A stretch of DNA of 64,000 nucleotides from Siphonodentalium dalli (GCA_032622095.1 CP136063.1:117262723-117326722); one strand, 5' to 3'; numbered from the stretch's first letter, positions 50,186-60,590 are shown. Translations and numbers: made by a program. Notes: a model not told the origin generated them from the sequence alone.

Positions 50186-53100
50186 TTCAGAAAGCGTGTG
50201 CTGTAAGGAAAACACTCAACACGGTGGGGATATTTTTGGGAGAGTGATTCACGCTTTAGTGGAGAGGATTAGCAAGGCGTTATTGTCTAATCAACCAGGT
50301 GATAGCATTGTCTTCACACCCCACTACATATCACCGCGAATCACCGTGAATCACGGTGGATTGCCGACAATCACAGCGAAACCCTTACATGTATATTTGC
50401 AACCGGAATAGCATTGCGTTTTCCACCATTTTCTTTTTATTTGTTTTCATTTAAACAAATTTGAAAAAAGACAACATAATAATGTAAAATTAAAATTAGC
50501 TGTATGGAAGACTTTATTACACTGTGGCCCGTATGTGCGCTTCGCGCACATTTTGATCTTTTGAACTTGTTGACATGTTGACTTGAAAAAAGACAATCAT
50601 AATGTTTTCAGTTTCAACTTCTTGCTCAATTTAAAGGCACTTGTTGGTTTGAAAGTCAAAATTATGGTAGATTTTGATACATCGCGAATCATGGATCAGC
50701 ATATGCCGATACGTACGCTAAACATTTGTGAAGGAATGAGGCTGTTCTCTGTATAAATTTTATTCATCTCTAACATCATGTGGTAAGCAGCAAGTGTAGG
50801 TAACAATACATAATGGTGAATCATTTAGATGCCATGAAGGGAAGGCGTCACTTATTAATTAGCGAGCCACGAGCCCATGTTGGCCAGACCTAATTTCCGA
50901 GTAGATTATTGTTTGGTTTATATATACGCTATAGCGGTCATTAGTATATCTCTTTGTCTGTACTGACCGATGGATGAACTGAAGTTGTTACCTAAGACTT
51001 TCTTTCCTTTGTGGCTAGTCTTGCATAACTCTTTACTACCAGTTCAGGTCGCGCCAGAGGTCAGACCCTGTGGAATGTTTTGGGACAGATAGAGTTCAGA
51101 TTATACTCCCTCTTCCCATCGATAAGATCAGGTAGATATATGTACCATCATGTCCCTTGAATAAGATAGGGATAGGGGTGCGTTACTCTACATATTGTTA
51201 TACACGAACGGTCTCTTTCTAGTTGTATTAATTATTGTGATCATTTTCAAACTTTAGTAAAACTAACACCGTTATATCACCCACAAGGTTCCCCCGAGTC
51301 ACCATTCCAATTTTATTTTAATGATCTTTATTTGCATCCAATTTTCCCTGGACCCATGTGCATGTACATATATTCTCGGTATCAATTAAATTCATTCCTG
51401 TGTAGAAATATGCAAACTATATACTTGTTGTATAAGCTTTGTTAATGTTAAATTTTTTATCTGCATGTATGCACATTTATATATCGCCTGTCTGTGTCTA
51501 ACGTGGATGTTGTGTGGTTTGTGGTTACACATTCACCATCATTACACCCTCTGTCCTCACAAAGAGGGCACACGAGAAAACTACAGGGCATTCAGCTAAC
51601 TGAATGTGACCGCTGTTATGTAGTATTGCGCATTGCGGATCGCAACTGTATTTTTTTTAATTCCTAGCTGATTTTCATGATATAATAAAAGCTATATATG
51701 TGAAGGATTTAACTTCCGAATCGCGACGGACCGATTTCGTGGTATCCAAGTGATATGTTGCAGGTTAAAATCCGAAGGTAAATTGGTTAAACATGTTTTT
51801 AACCAATATCGATATATAGACGTCTACATAGCCATACTGTATAAACGAGAGTATGGCGAATGCAATTGTTATAATAAAGTCATAATAAAGGGCATTTTAA
51901 ATTTTAAATATTCGATATGTATTCATCGCGTTCGAGTCAGCAGAGGCTTATACACGCATAAATTATTTTAAAATATGAATTAACTCTATTTTACTCTGGA
52001 TGGACCTCAGTATTCCCCAACATCAAATGTACGTTGCCCATTAATTTGTGTTTTCGCAATAAAACATCAATTCATTTCATATGAACTCCCACATAACGGT
52101 ACGTAATCGGAATTAGGAAAGATAATACGGTAACTTAATATCGATCACCAGCCCGGAGGTTTCATTTATTCTGGACATATATATACCACAGCAATTTTTC
52201 AAATGTGTTTGCATTCAAGTTCGCACGGAAGAGAACGTTTATTTTTATCATTTATAGGAATAGACTAACAATAAACGCTCTTTATTGTTCCAACGTGACT
52301 AATAGCAATAGTACTGATACGTTTATGGTAAATATAAAGAGCATTTGTCATACCGAACAAGAGGAAACACCCATAAACGACGACTTACATGTAGAACTGT
52401 GAATTTTCTTGGATTGATAAGACTTGATTGTTTATGGCTGTCACGGTAAGTTGGCAACTGAGTCTGATTGCATGCGACAGTACTGGTGTACGGCTTATTT
52501 GTGGCCGCTAACACCAGAACAATAGCAAGGCGGGATGTGTACTGTGCGCCTTACTTCAAAGTACCGACCACCCGACACGTAATGTCATACCGATACCATA
52601 TGGCAGCTTCGTTAGTTTGGGCCCATTTCAATTTCTAAAAGTACATTAATTTAATTGACTTAACATGGTAAAGGTGATATTGGAATTTTAACCAGGCTGA
52701 TAAAAATCATATTTGAAAGTCCATATATGGCCAATTTTATACTAATTGGTTCATGTGTACGATCTAAATATGTTCTGGGGTAGAAAACTTCATGTCAGTA
52801 AGATACATGTGCTACAGTAAGCATGTAACTATGGATTGTTCTGCTACATCCATCAATAGCGAGCATCAGGATTTATGTGTTCCCAGTTCATGACAATAAA
52901 AAGCGTTGTTGTTATGGCCGGGAAATTAGAAATTAATTTTGATTATCCGTATTTTTTACTTGTAAGCTTTTTAAGTTTTCCCGAAATATGTCAATATATG
53001 ATTCGGAACTATTTTCTACGAGCATTATTTATCACAGAACGACGCATTAAAGTCATACAATATACAACTTCGAACACGATAGTTTGGGTTCGAAACACAA

Positions 53101-53675
53101 AATAGCTATGTGAATGGCATGTAAATGAAAAGCGCATTCGATGTCAGTCTATTCCTGATATAGTAGAAATAAAGAGCGTTTGATTCAGTTATGTCAAACA
53201 TTGGAAACAGTTGGAAAATGGCTATGCGCATGTACAATATTTGTTTGAGAATTTGACGCCGGTATATCAATATTTCCTGTATTAAATTGTCAACCAAAAT
53301 GTTATACCTCCTTCCAAATTACGTATAGACATACATCGGAAGCTCGAGTTAGCCATGCAGGTCCGCTTAATTGTGAAACAATATAATCTGCATTCTGAAT
53401 GGCAAAGTGAATACTACATGTATGCGCATGCGTGAAATGAATCACACACTAATTTTGGAGAGGAATAATTTGTGTAAAACATCATAATTCACATGCGCGA
53501 TCGTTCCAAGAATCGTTCTGTTACATGCCTATATGATATGGATTACACGGACTAAACCAATAATTCCAATAAATGTACGACAACCGTTCAATTTGACTTC
53601 AAAATTCTTTGGATCAAACCGTTTGAAGTTTGAATATCGTTAAGCCACGCCCAGCCCTAGAAACAGTAAACAAAT
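50186..53675. other. 3.5 kb without a supportable gene
   Basis: The region is AT-rich with scattered small frames. One plus-strand frame (50200-50411) ending HVYLQPE looks protein-like but has no clear exon borders. Short AACGCTCTTTATT motifs recur (52273, 53165 inverted, also 14690), suggesting a small dispersed repeat. The last few hundred bases are probably the 5' untranslated region of the following LINE. Confidence 0.35.
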
Positions 53676-56177
53676 ATGGCGTCGACTGGCGAAATCCAGA
53701 TGCCGACCGATGATGAATCAAACTTACCATGTACTATCCGTCAAAGTCTGGACGCAGTCAATGGCTCTGATGTCCACACAGATATTCTAAAAGTAGATGT
53801 ACATGCAAGCCAAAACCAAACACAAATGGACAACAAATCTAACGAGATAGATCGCGAGATGGAAACTCAAAGTCAGCCCAATTTTTCGTTCGCTTCGGAG
53901 CTGCCAAAATTCAACGCCGACATATTCGCATATGGAACAATTAACCATACAAACAACAGCTCGATACCAACACACAATTCAGATTATATTGTTCCGAGAC
54001 AAATTTCTCACTCAGCATCTCTAGATGACGTGTATCTTTTCGGGAGTCAAACCGACACAAGACCTCCGGCCCCATATGACACACAAGAGGCGAAAATAGA
54101 TTTCCTCGTTAATACAATGACGAAAGTGTGTGACAAAGTGGGTGCAATTGATTCTCTGGCTAAGGAAGTGCGCGAAATCAGCTGTAAATTAAATAATATA
54201 AACACTGCCATACACTCACTTACTGGACGCGTTGGACACATAGAGACAAAACATTCACAGCTCGAAAACATTGTACAACAAAAGGCAATCGCACAAATTA
54301 AGGATAGAGCAATGATTGATCTAATCGACAAGCGAACACAATACGTGCTTGAACAGGTCACCGATCTGCAGATCGAGATCAAAAAAGACAACTTAATTAT
54401 CAACGGTATCGACGAAATGGAACATGAATCTAACGGCACAACAAAAACAATAACGGTCATAGCCCAATTTTTCAGACAAATGCTAGACATAACAGGCCGC
54501 ATAGAAATCGACAAAACATTCAGGATGGGTCAATACCAAAAAGATAAACGCCGCCCTATCTCAGTGAAATTTTCAAACCACAAAGATCGAGAACTAGTCA
54601 GAAAGAAAAGTGGGTTGCTGAAGGGTTCAAACTACTTTATAAATGAACATTTTCCAAAAGTAGTAAATACTTACAGAAAGGAAGTATTAAACCCAATAGC
54701 TAAAACCGCAAGGGAAAGGGGACAGGAAGCAAGGGTGGTCGCTGATAGACTCTACGTGGATAACAAAATCGTGAAGCTCGAAGGGAAACACCCATACAGG
54801 TCAAATTACCAACATGAAGCCCCGACCTCGACACAAGAGGCGCCGAAGCAACAACAACAACAACAACAACAACAGATGCAGCAACCACAACAACAAAGTG
54901 AGAAGAAATCTCAGCGGCAGCAACAGGGTCAACAGCCGCGCAAACTGTTGAAACCCATCAGGACAAACACGCCCAGTCTGTCATTAGCTATGACTGCAGC
55001 GGAAAACTCCAAGCCGAAAGGACCGCCATTCATACCTCCGCCGTTCAACCCCAGAGGACGCGGTCGTGGTCGTGGTCGTGGTCGCGGTGGTGCTAGAAAA
55101 CCAGCAGACAGTGACAGACAATCAAACAACACAGAGACAGTGACAAAACAAACTATAAACTTTAGTAGAAATGTGCAAAATACCCCCACCGTATTCACAG
55201 GTCCTAGTCCAGCCAATTATACACCCCAGCCCAACACTAACACAGGGGCCGTGATAACACAGGAAAGCCCGGGAGGGATAAATGAATGCATTAATCTAAA
55301 TCTTTTGTCTATTAACATTTGCGGACTGAGATCAAAACTCGAAGATCCGGAATTCACAGAGATTTTGAATAAATTTGATATTATTTTTCTACAGGAGACC
55401 AAAACTGACAATATCGATATAATTGAAATTGAGAACTATCACATCATCGGCATCAAAAATCGTAAGAAATCTTCTCGTGTAAGATCCGGCGGATTATGTA
55501 TAGCGGTAAAGGATCAGTACCGAGAAGCCTTCTCGATAATTTATGACGATTGTGAGACAGTTCTCTGGTGTGCATTTCATGGAGAGGACGGACAGTCCTA
55601 TGCGATGGGGAATGTATATGTCCCCCCAGAAAACTCTACCTTTTACAAAAATGATATGTTCGAAAATTTAACTATCTCGATTATGGAAACAATTATCAAT
55701 CACGACCATGTAATCACCGCCGGAGATTTCAATGCTAGAACTGGGACTTTAAACGACAGCAATTACGCGAGCAGAATAGCGACTGAATACGGCATTGGTA
55801 ACTTGACAGTTGATCGAGTGAACTCAGACTCTCGATCAAATAACTCCGGTGGCAAATTATTGCACTTATGTGATCAGACCGACATGGTAATCCTAAATGG
55901 GCGCAAAGGTAATGACTCAGGTCACAACACATGTAAAGACGTGAGTACAGTTGATTATGTCATTACTACACCAAACATGTTTAATGTAATTACTCACATG
56001 ATTGTTCTCGATCATAACAGTTTAACTTCAGACGCACATAGCGGACTGGTAGTGAACTGTAAATTTGATCACCTAAAACAAACTGCCGGCCAATCAGTCA
56101 TGCACGCCGCGTCCCAAACAAAAATAATAGAAGGGCCACTCGAAAGAGACCGCGATTTAATCTTCACTCATTTGTGA
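53676..56177 (+). CDS. Non-LTR retrotransposon ORF1-endonuclease fusion (833 aa)
   Basis: One uninterrupted frame holds two functions usually on separate ORFs. Residues about 140-235 form a coiled coil; 238-305 an RRM-like domain (LIINGIDE, RRPISVKFS) and 306-370 the ORF1 C-terminal domain (YFINEHFPK), as in L1-type RNA-binding ORF1. Residues 392-420 are polyglutamine-rich and 458-474 an RGR tract, likely RNA-binding. From about 540 to 800 is an APE-type endonuclease with LLSINICGL, Glu574 (FLQETK), AGDFNA (Asp684, Asn686), VDYV (Asp760) and SDAHS (His788), all catalytic positions present. The TGA at 56175-56177 overlaps the continuing RT frame (-1), so either a recent indel or a frameshift joins them. 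ATG at 53676 follows stops upstream. The intact state implies a recent insertion. Confidence 0.85.
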   Translation: MASTGEIQMPTDDESNLPCTIRQSLDAVNGSDVHTDILKVDVHASQNQTQMDNKSNEIDREMETQSQPNFSFASELPKFNADIFAYGTINHTNNSSIPTHNSDYIVPRQISHSASLDDVYLFGSQTDTRPPAPYDTQEAKIDFLVNTMTKVCDKVGAIDSLAKEVREISCKLNNINTAIHSLTGRVGHIETKHSQLENIVQQKAIAQIKDRAMIDLIDKRTQYVLEQVTDLQIEIKKDNLIINGIDEMEHESNGTTKTITVIAQFFRQMLDITGRIEIDKTFRMGQYQKDKRRPISVKFSNHKDRELVRKKSGLLKGSNYFINEHFPKVVNTYRKEVLNPIAKTARERGQEARVVADRLYVDNKIVKLEGKHPYRSNYQHEAPTSTQEAPKQQQQQQQQQMQQPQQQSEKKSQRQQQGQQPRKLLKPIRTNTPSLSLAMTAAENSKPKGPPFIPPPFNPRGRGRGRGRGRGGARKPADSDRQSNNTETVTKQTINFSRNVQNTPTVFTGPSPANYTPQPNTNTGAVITQESPGGINECINLNLLSINICGLRSKLEDPEFTEILNKFDIIFLQETKTDNIDIIEIENYHIIGIKNRKKSSRVRSGGLCIAVKDQYREAFSIIYDDCETVLWCAFHGEDGQSYAMGNVYVPPENSTFYKNDMFENLTISIMETIINHDHVITAGDFNARTGTLNDSNYASRIATEYGIGNLTVDRVNSDSRSNNSGGKLLHLCDQTDMVILNGRKGNDSGHNTCKDVSTVDYVITTPNMFNVITHMIVLDHNSLTSDAHSGLVVNCKFDHLKQTAGQSVMHAASQTKIIEGPLERDRDLIFTHL

Positions 56178-57184
56178 CCAATTTGCGCACAAAAGCGACA
56201 GAAATGACCGCTCTCAACGCCGATATTACTCGGCTGGCGTCGTGCAATGAGACAGACACCGCCAATAAGATTAATTCTATCACGAGCGATTTAAACAGTC
56301 TTCTGCAGTCGACACTAACAACAAAGTCGCAATCGAGCGGACCGAAGCCAAGGAAGAGTAGCCCCCCTTGGTTCACTTATGACTGCGCACGCTCGCGAAC
56401 AACGTACAGACGGGACCGCAAAATATACCGCGCTCACCCCACGGTTGAAAATAAATTAAATATGATCAGAAGCAGAAATTCATATAAAGTAGCACTGACT
56501 AAAAGCAGAATAAAATACAACGCAGGCATACGAGCAAAAGTACATAATTTCCGAACCCAAAGTAGTAAGGACTTTTGGAAACTAATTAAAGATATTCATA
56601 AACCGAAAAGGACACGTATTTTACCCTGCCCAAACGCCAATACCTTTAAATCACATTTTGAAAAAGAAGATTCCGAGTTATTGTCATTAACAGAGACAAG
56701 TTGCGATTCATACAATATGGCTTATACTAGTCAACCAACTAACTTAATTGGCGAAAGACAACTAAATGGACCCATCACAAAAGATGAAATTGAGAGTTCC
56801 ATCAAAATGCTAAAAAGCAACAAAGCACCCGGACTAGATAATATTGACGATTCATATATCAAACATAGCTGGCAGTTTCTAGGCGATTTTTATACCATGT
56901 ATTTTAATGTTATTTTTAAAACCGGCGTTATACCTAGAGACTGGACCATCGGGGTCATAAGACCTATTTTCAAAAACAGAAAAGATCCACTGGATGCCGA
57001 TAACTATAGGAAAATAACTCTCCTCAGTTGTATGTCAAAAGTATACACTAGTATTCTTTGTAAGCGTATATCCAAATTCATAGACATGAATAAATTTCAA
57101 TCAGAAACCCAAGCCGGATTCCGGAAAGGCTATAGCACAACAGACCATATGTTCAACCTCCCACGCCCTCATCAAATTAGCTGA
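56174..57184 (+). CDS. Reverse transcriptase, N-terminal part
   Basis: Continues the element in the -1 frame: a basic linker (SSPPWFTYDCARSR, FWKLIKDIH), then RT blocks IKMLKSNKAPGLDNI, VIRPIFKNRKDPLDADNYRKITLLS and QAGFRKGYSTTDHM. The frame runs off at a stop at 57182-57184 because of a 1-nt difference in the CTCCCACGCC run near 57167-57176; shifting the frame there continues the RT smoothly. The frame opens at the overlap with the previous stop, with no ATG of its own there, supporting one ancestral polyprotein. Confidence 0.8.
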   Translation: MTNLRTKATEMTALNADITRLASCNETDTANKINSITSDLNSLLQSTLTTKSQSSGPKPRKSSPPWFTYDCARSRTTYRRDRKIYRAHPTVENKLNMIRSRNSYKVALTKSRIKYNAGIRAKVHNFRTQSSKDFWKLIKDIHKPKRTRILPCPNANTFKSHFEKEDSELLSLTETSCDSYNMAYTSQPTNLIGERQLNGPITKDEIESSIKMLKSNKAPGLDNIDDSYIKHSWQFLGDFYTMYFNVIFKTGVIPRDWTIGVIRPIFKNRKDPLDADNYRKITLLSCMSKVYTSILCKRISKFIDMNKFQSETQAGFRKGYSTTDHMFNLPRPHQIS

Positions 57185-57185
57185 T

Positions 57186-58430
57186 TTGAACAAAGATAAC
57201 CTTTTCTGTGCATTTATTGACTTTACTAAAGCGTTCGATACAGTTTGGAGGAACGGTCTATGGGGCAAATTACAACACTACCATTTATCTGGAAACATAC
57301 TTCGCGCTGTAAAAGGTCTATACCAAAATATGAAAACGTGCGTGAGAGTAGATGATAACATATCTAGTTTATTCCATAGTTCCATTGGAGTAAAACAAGG
57401 TGACTGTATTTCACCGATACTTTTCTCTATCTACCTCAATGACGTACATGACTACCTAGCAGGGCACGGGTGTAACGGTTTCGACTTGCATAAAGTGAGA
57501 AAATCTGACACGGGATATTACCTGAAACTTCTTATATTGTTATATGCAGATGACACCGTACTCGTATCCAACTCAAAGGAGGGCCTTCAACATTCACTAA
57601 ACAGATTTGCACAATACTGCAACATCTGGAAACTAAAAATTAACCCATCAAAAACGAAAATCGTAATTTTTGGTAAAAAACGAAGCAGAAATAAAGATAT
57701 TGAATTCCACATAAATACCGACATAATTGAAACCGTAAACACTTATAAATATCTAGGCACAGCATTCAATAAAAACGGTAACTTCGCAACTGAAAGAAAC
57801 ACACGATGCAGTAATGTCAAGAAGGCAATGTATGCTTTGATTAACACCTCGCGAAGTAACAAACTGTCCGTCGAAACTATTCTAGTTATCTACGAAAAAT
57901 CAATCGTGCCGATTATGACATATGGAGCCGAGATATGGGGCTTTGAAAACTTAGAGTGCTTCCGGAAACTAGAAACATGGTTCTTGAGATTCATATTTAA
58001 CCTGAACAAGACCACACCTGAAGTGTTCATCTACGGGGAACTGGGAATTAAACCAATTTCTCTGACAATAAAAACTAAATTATTAATGTTCTGGAGCAGA
58101 ATAATCACGATGGAAAGCACCCGACTCCCTTTTATGCTTTACAATATAATGATGAATGTACGCTTTCTAGAAAATGTGAAAATCCCCTGGCTAGAATTTG
58201 TAAATACTGAACTGAATAAACTGGGCATGTCATATACGTGGAGAAACCAAACAGTTAGTAGCACAAAAATGTTTGCCAATGCCATAAAAACCAGAACTAT
58301 GGACATCTATATATCAGACTGGCGAGCATCTATGGAAAAATCAAATAAATATGTGATGATACCCCGCCCGTTTGGGGGCAGTCTAGACAGTTTGACCTAC
58401 ATTCTCTGCAGTACTACCGTCGGTGTTTGA
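57186..58430 (+). CDS. Reverse transcriptase, catalytic core and C-terminal part
   Basis: Carries the remaining RT blocks: FIDFTKAFDTVWRNGLW (first catalytic Asp), SIGVKQGDCISPILFS, LLYADDTVLVS (YADD box) and NPSKTKIVIFGK, then the C-terminal connecting region (TYGAEIWGFE, GELGIKPISL). No RNase H domain is seen. It is separated from the preceding frame by one indel. Sequence style (long C-terminal domain with YGAEIWG) suggests an I/Nimb- or L1-related clade; I cannot place it without an alignment. Confidence 0.85.
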   Translation: MNKDNLFCAFIDFTKAFDTVWRNGLWGKLQHYHLSGNILRAVKGLYQNMKTCVRVDDNISSLFHSSIGVKQGDCISPILFSIYLNDVHDYLAGHGCNGFDLHKVRKSDTGYYLKLLILLYADDTVLVSNSKEGLQHSLNRFAQYCNIWKLKINPSKTKIVIFGKKRSRNKDIEFHINTDIIETVNTYKYLGTAFNKNGNFATERNTRCSNVKKAMYALINTSRSNKLSVETILVIYEKSIVPIMTYGAEIWGFENLECFRKLETWFLRFIFNLNKTTPEVFIYGELGIKPISLTIKTKLLMFWSRIITMESTRLPFMLYNIMMNVRFLENVKIPWLEFVNTELNKLGMSYTWRNQTVSSTKMFANAIKTRTMDIYISDWRASMEKSNKYVMIPRPFGGSLDSLTYILCSTTVGV

Positions 58431-58700
58431 CCTATATTCTCCGCCCACGCGTCGGTCTATTTGTATACCGGTTGGGCATGTCCAAAAAATTTCGAAAACT
58501 TCAAAAATTTCAAAAACTTCAAAAACATCAAATATTTCAAAAAACTTCAAAAACTTCAAAAATTTCGAAAACTTCAAAATGTTAAAAAAATTCAAAAAAT
58601 CCAAAAATTTCAAAAATTTCAAAAATTTCAAAAAAATTCAAAAACTTCACAAATTTCACAAATTTCAAAAAACTTAAAAAAAAAATTCCACATCACGTGA
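58431..58700 (+). repeat. TTTCAAAAACTTCAAAAA minisatellite at the LINE/Polinton junction
   Basis: After a partial repeat of GTTTGACCTAnATTCTC text (58390-58445), about 200 bp (58488-58685) consist of degenerate 9-bp units of TTTCAAAAA/CTTCAAAAA. It could be the repetitive 3' tail of the LINE or part of the Polinton terminal repeat. Lysine/phenylalanine-rich frames across it are by-products. Confidence 0.6.
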
Positions 58701-58749
58701 TGGCTATTGTTATAAGGGTTGTGAATGTACTAAGTTATAATATTTTATT

Positions 58750-58980
58750 ATGGAGAGTGATGGTTCTTCAGAAAAGTGGTATTGGCTCGGCCAGAAAGTA
58801 CCTAGATCCGAGATTGTATATTTCTGTCAAATTATTATTATTTATACGATAGTAATCACATCTATCGTTAATTTGTCAATAGGTCACGAGGCCTCGACAT
58901 TATGGACGAGTCTATTGAGTTCGTCTGTTGGGTACCTACTTCCGGCCCCTACTATAAATAGAAGAAGCGTTGTGGTATAA
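58750..58980 (+). CDS. Small Polinton membrane protein (76 aa)
   Basis: A short hydrophilic start (EKWYWLGQKVPRSE) precedes a long hydrophobic segment (residues about 24-44, rich in I/V/Y) and a second hydrophobic stretch ending SVGYLLPAPTI. It looks like a two-pass or hairpin membrane protein. Small hydrophobic ORFs of this kind are common next to Polinton capsid and integrase genes, and this one resembles them from memory; function unknown (possibly membrane remodelling or virion membrane). It ends just before the TBP-like gene; the TATAAAAG box spans its stop codon. Confidence 0.55.
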   Translation: MESDGSSEKWYWLGQKVPRSEIVYFCQIIIIYTIVITSIVNLSIGHEASTLWTSLLSSSVGYLLPAPTINRRSVVV

Positions 58981-58983
58981 AAG
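58976..58983 (+). promoter_or_regulatory. TATA box (TATAAAAG)
   Basis: TATAAAAG, a canonical TATA element, lies 29 bp upstream of the ATG of the TBP-like gene. A second match, TATAAATA, is at 58953-58960. The position fits a start of transcription at or just before that ATG. Confidence 0.45.
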
Positions 58984-59011
58984 GTAATGTGTATATCATA
59001 ATGTTGTCACT

Positions 59012-59524
59012 ATGGTACGCGTAACTAATGTAGTATGTTCCAGTCAGTTAGGATGTCCTGTGGATGTGATATATTTGGCTAATGCACTACGTAACGTCGT
59101 ATGTAAGAGGGGTTTCTTAATTTGGAGGAATCGTTCTATAGGCGGATCATGCTGGCTCTATAAGACGGGTAAACTTATGTGTGCGGGAGCCGCTAGTCAC
59201 GCGGAAGATGGAATTCGAAGACTGCGAAAGTATGCCAGAATAATTCAAAAGATCGGATACCCAGTATGCCTGTCCAGAGTTCGTATAATTACCATGTCAG
59301 CCGTTCATAAATGCAGCCCATTATCATTAAGGTTATTGGTCGAATATCTCGGTGGTAACTATTATCCAGAAATTTTTCCAGCTGTGACATTCTACACTGA
59401 GGGTATCCACTTCGCTTGTCACCTGAGTGGATCTATTTTAATAACGGGTATAAAGAATCAACGACAGATCGTACGTGAGGTGCTACCGAAAATTCTAGAA
59501 CTCGAAATCTGCAGTAATGGATGA
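59012..59524 (+). CDS. TATA-binding-protein homologue encoded by a Polinton (170 aa)
   Basis: The whole protein spans the length of a TBP core (about 170-180 aa) and follows its two-repeat pattern. Repeat 1 has TNVVCSSQLGCPVDVIYLA, GKLMCAGA and KYARIIQKIGYP, each matching a TBP landmark (NIV..VNLGC, GKMVCTGA, KYAR.IQKLGFP). Repeat 2 has an EIFPAVTFY match to ELFPGLIYR and SGSILITGIKNQRQI matching SGK.VLTGAK...EI. Of the four DNA-kinking phenylalanine positions, one is Phe (EIFP), one Tyr (LYKTGK), and the others look substituted. No N-terminal extension. It is embedded in the element: 31 bp after the small membrane protein and overlapping the integrase ATG by 8 bp. A basal transcription factor for the element's own genes is the likely role (inference). 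Captured host TBP or TRF is the likely origin. Confidence 0.85.
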   Translation: MVRVTNVVCSSQLGCPVDVIYLANALRNVVCKRGFLIWRNRSIGGSCWLYKTGKLMCAGAASHAEDGIRRLRKYARIIQKIGYPVCLSRVRIITMSAVHKCSPLSLRLLVEYLGGNYYPEIFPAVTFYTEGIHFACHLSGSILITGIKNQRQIVREVLPKILELEICSNG

Positions 59525-60590
59525 ATATCTACATTCTCTGTATTATGACCCGAGTAAACCAGGTAGTTTTGGAGGAGTTGAAAAACTATATCAGGCTGTT
59601 AAAGCTGAAGGATCACACGTTATCAGCAGGAAGAAAATTCGAGATTGGCTCAGTTCTCAAGAGACCTATACGCTAATTAAACCATCTAGACACAAATTTC
59701 CTAGAAGTAGAGTCGTGGTTGAAGGCTTAGACTCGTTGTGGGACTGTGATTTGGCAGACTTGACTGCTTCAGGAAGTCGTTATAAATACATTTTGGTTAT
59801 AATCGATGTATTTTCAAGATACGCTTGGTGTCGTGCCTTGATAAAGAAAGATGCGAAACACGTAAGTGAAGCTTTCGAAGATGTGTTTCTTCACGAAACA
59901 CGTAGACCATCCATACTGAGAACGGACAAGGGGACGGACTTTAATTCAAGACCCGTTCAGAGGTTATTCAAGCGGGAAGGAATCAAATACCTGTCGACCG
60001 AAAATGAAACTAAAGCCAATTACGCGGAGAGATTAATAAAGACCCTGAAGACGAGGTTATATAGATATCTCGTTCACAATAGTATTCAAGAATATTCCAG
60101 TGTATTGCAGGATATTGTGGAAAGCTACAATAACACGGTACACCGTTCCACCGGTTACACACCGACGTCAGTTAATAAAGGCAACGAATCTGAGGTGCGC
60201 TATCAACAGAAACTACTTCTTCGAGAGGGTAGTGTCAAATTAAAAAAGTACGAGTTCAAGGTCGGTGACAGAGTGAGGATATCACACATCAAAGGAGTTT
60301 ATGACAAAGAATTTTATAAGAAGTGGACGGGTGAAATTTTCACGGTGGTACTGCGATATAGAAGAGGAGGTGTGAACGTTTACAAGTTGAAAGATTGGGA
60401 CGAGGAAGAAGTCACAGGCTCATTTTACGCGCAAGAATTACAAGCAATTAAAGTGGACCCTGATGCAGTTTACAGAATCGAGAAAATACTAAAAAGGAGC
60501 GGGAACACAGTTTTAGTTCGTTGGCTGAATTGGGGTTCTAAATACGACTCTTGGATATCAAGAACTGATCTAGTGAAATACGGAAAGTGA
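59517..60590 (+). CDS. Polinton integrase (rve) with C-terminal chromodomain (357 aa)
   Basis: A retroviral-type integrase core has the catalytic triad at Asp78 (WDCDLADL), Asp137 (RTDKGTDF) and Glu171 (NYAERLIKTLK). After the core come YNNTVHRSTGYTP and a basic SH3-like region (YEFKVGDRVRI). Residues about 312-357 form a chromodomain (YRIEKILK...VRWLNWGSKYDSWI), which may target the element to modified chromatin. Length and layout match Polinton integrases. It inserts the DNA copy with terminal repeats into chromatin. The start ATG overlaps the end of the TBP-like gene, and its TGA overlaps the next ATG (TGATG). Confidence 0.95.
   Translation: MDEYLHSLYYDPSKPGSFGGVEKLYQAVKAEGSHVISRKKIRDWLSSQETYTLIKPSRHKFPRSRVVVEGLDSLWDCDLADLTASGSRYKYILVIIDVFSRYAWCRALIKKDAKHVSEAFEDVFLHETRRPSILRTDKGTDFNSRPVQRLFKREGIKYLSTENETKANYAERLIKTLKTRLYRYLVHNSIQEYSSVLQDIVESYNNTVHRSTGYTPTSVNKGNESEVRYQQKLLLREGSVKLKKYEFKVGDRVRISHIKGVYDKEFYKKWTGEIFTVVLRYRRGGVNVYKLKDWDEEEVTGSFYAQELQAIKVDPDAVYRIEKILKRSGNTVLVRWLNWGSKYDSWISRTDLVKYGK

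Noticed and set aside
50139-50411. Plus-strand frame ending in a tyrosine motif (HVYLQPE), possible cytoplasmic tail exon of the Ig gene
   Set aside because: The first part is HINE sequence shared with 26.7 kb, exon borders are unclear, and no splice link to the Ig exons can be shown.
52226-53185. Repeated AACGCTCTTTATT motifs as a MITE
   Set aside because: Motifs are short and irregularly spaced; no pair of ends with a target duplication was found.
58423-58700. Lysine/phenylalanine-rich frames over the TTCAAAAA array
   Set aside because: They are a translation of a 9-bp repeat in several frames and strands.
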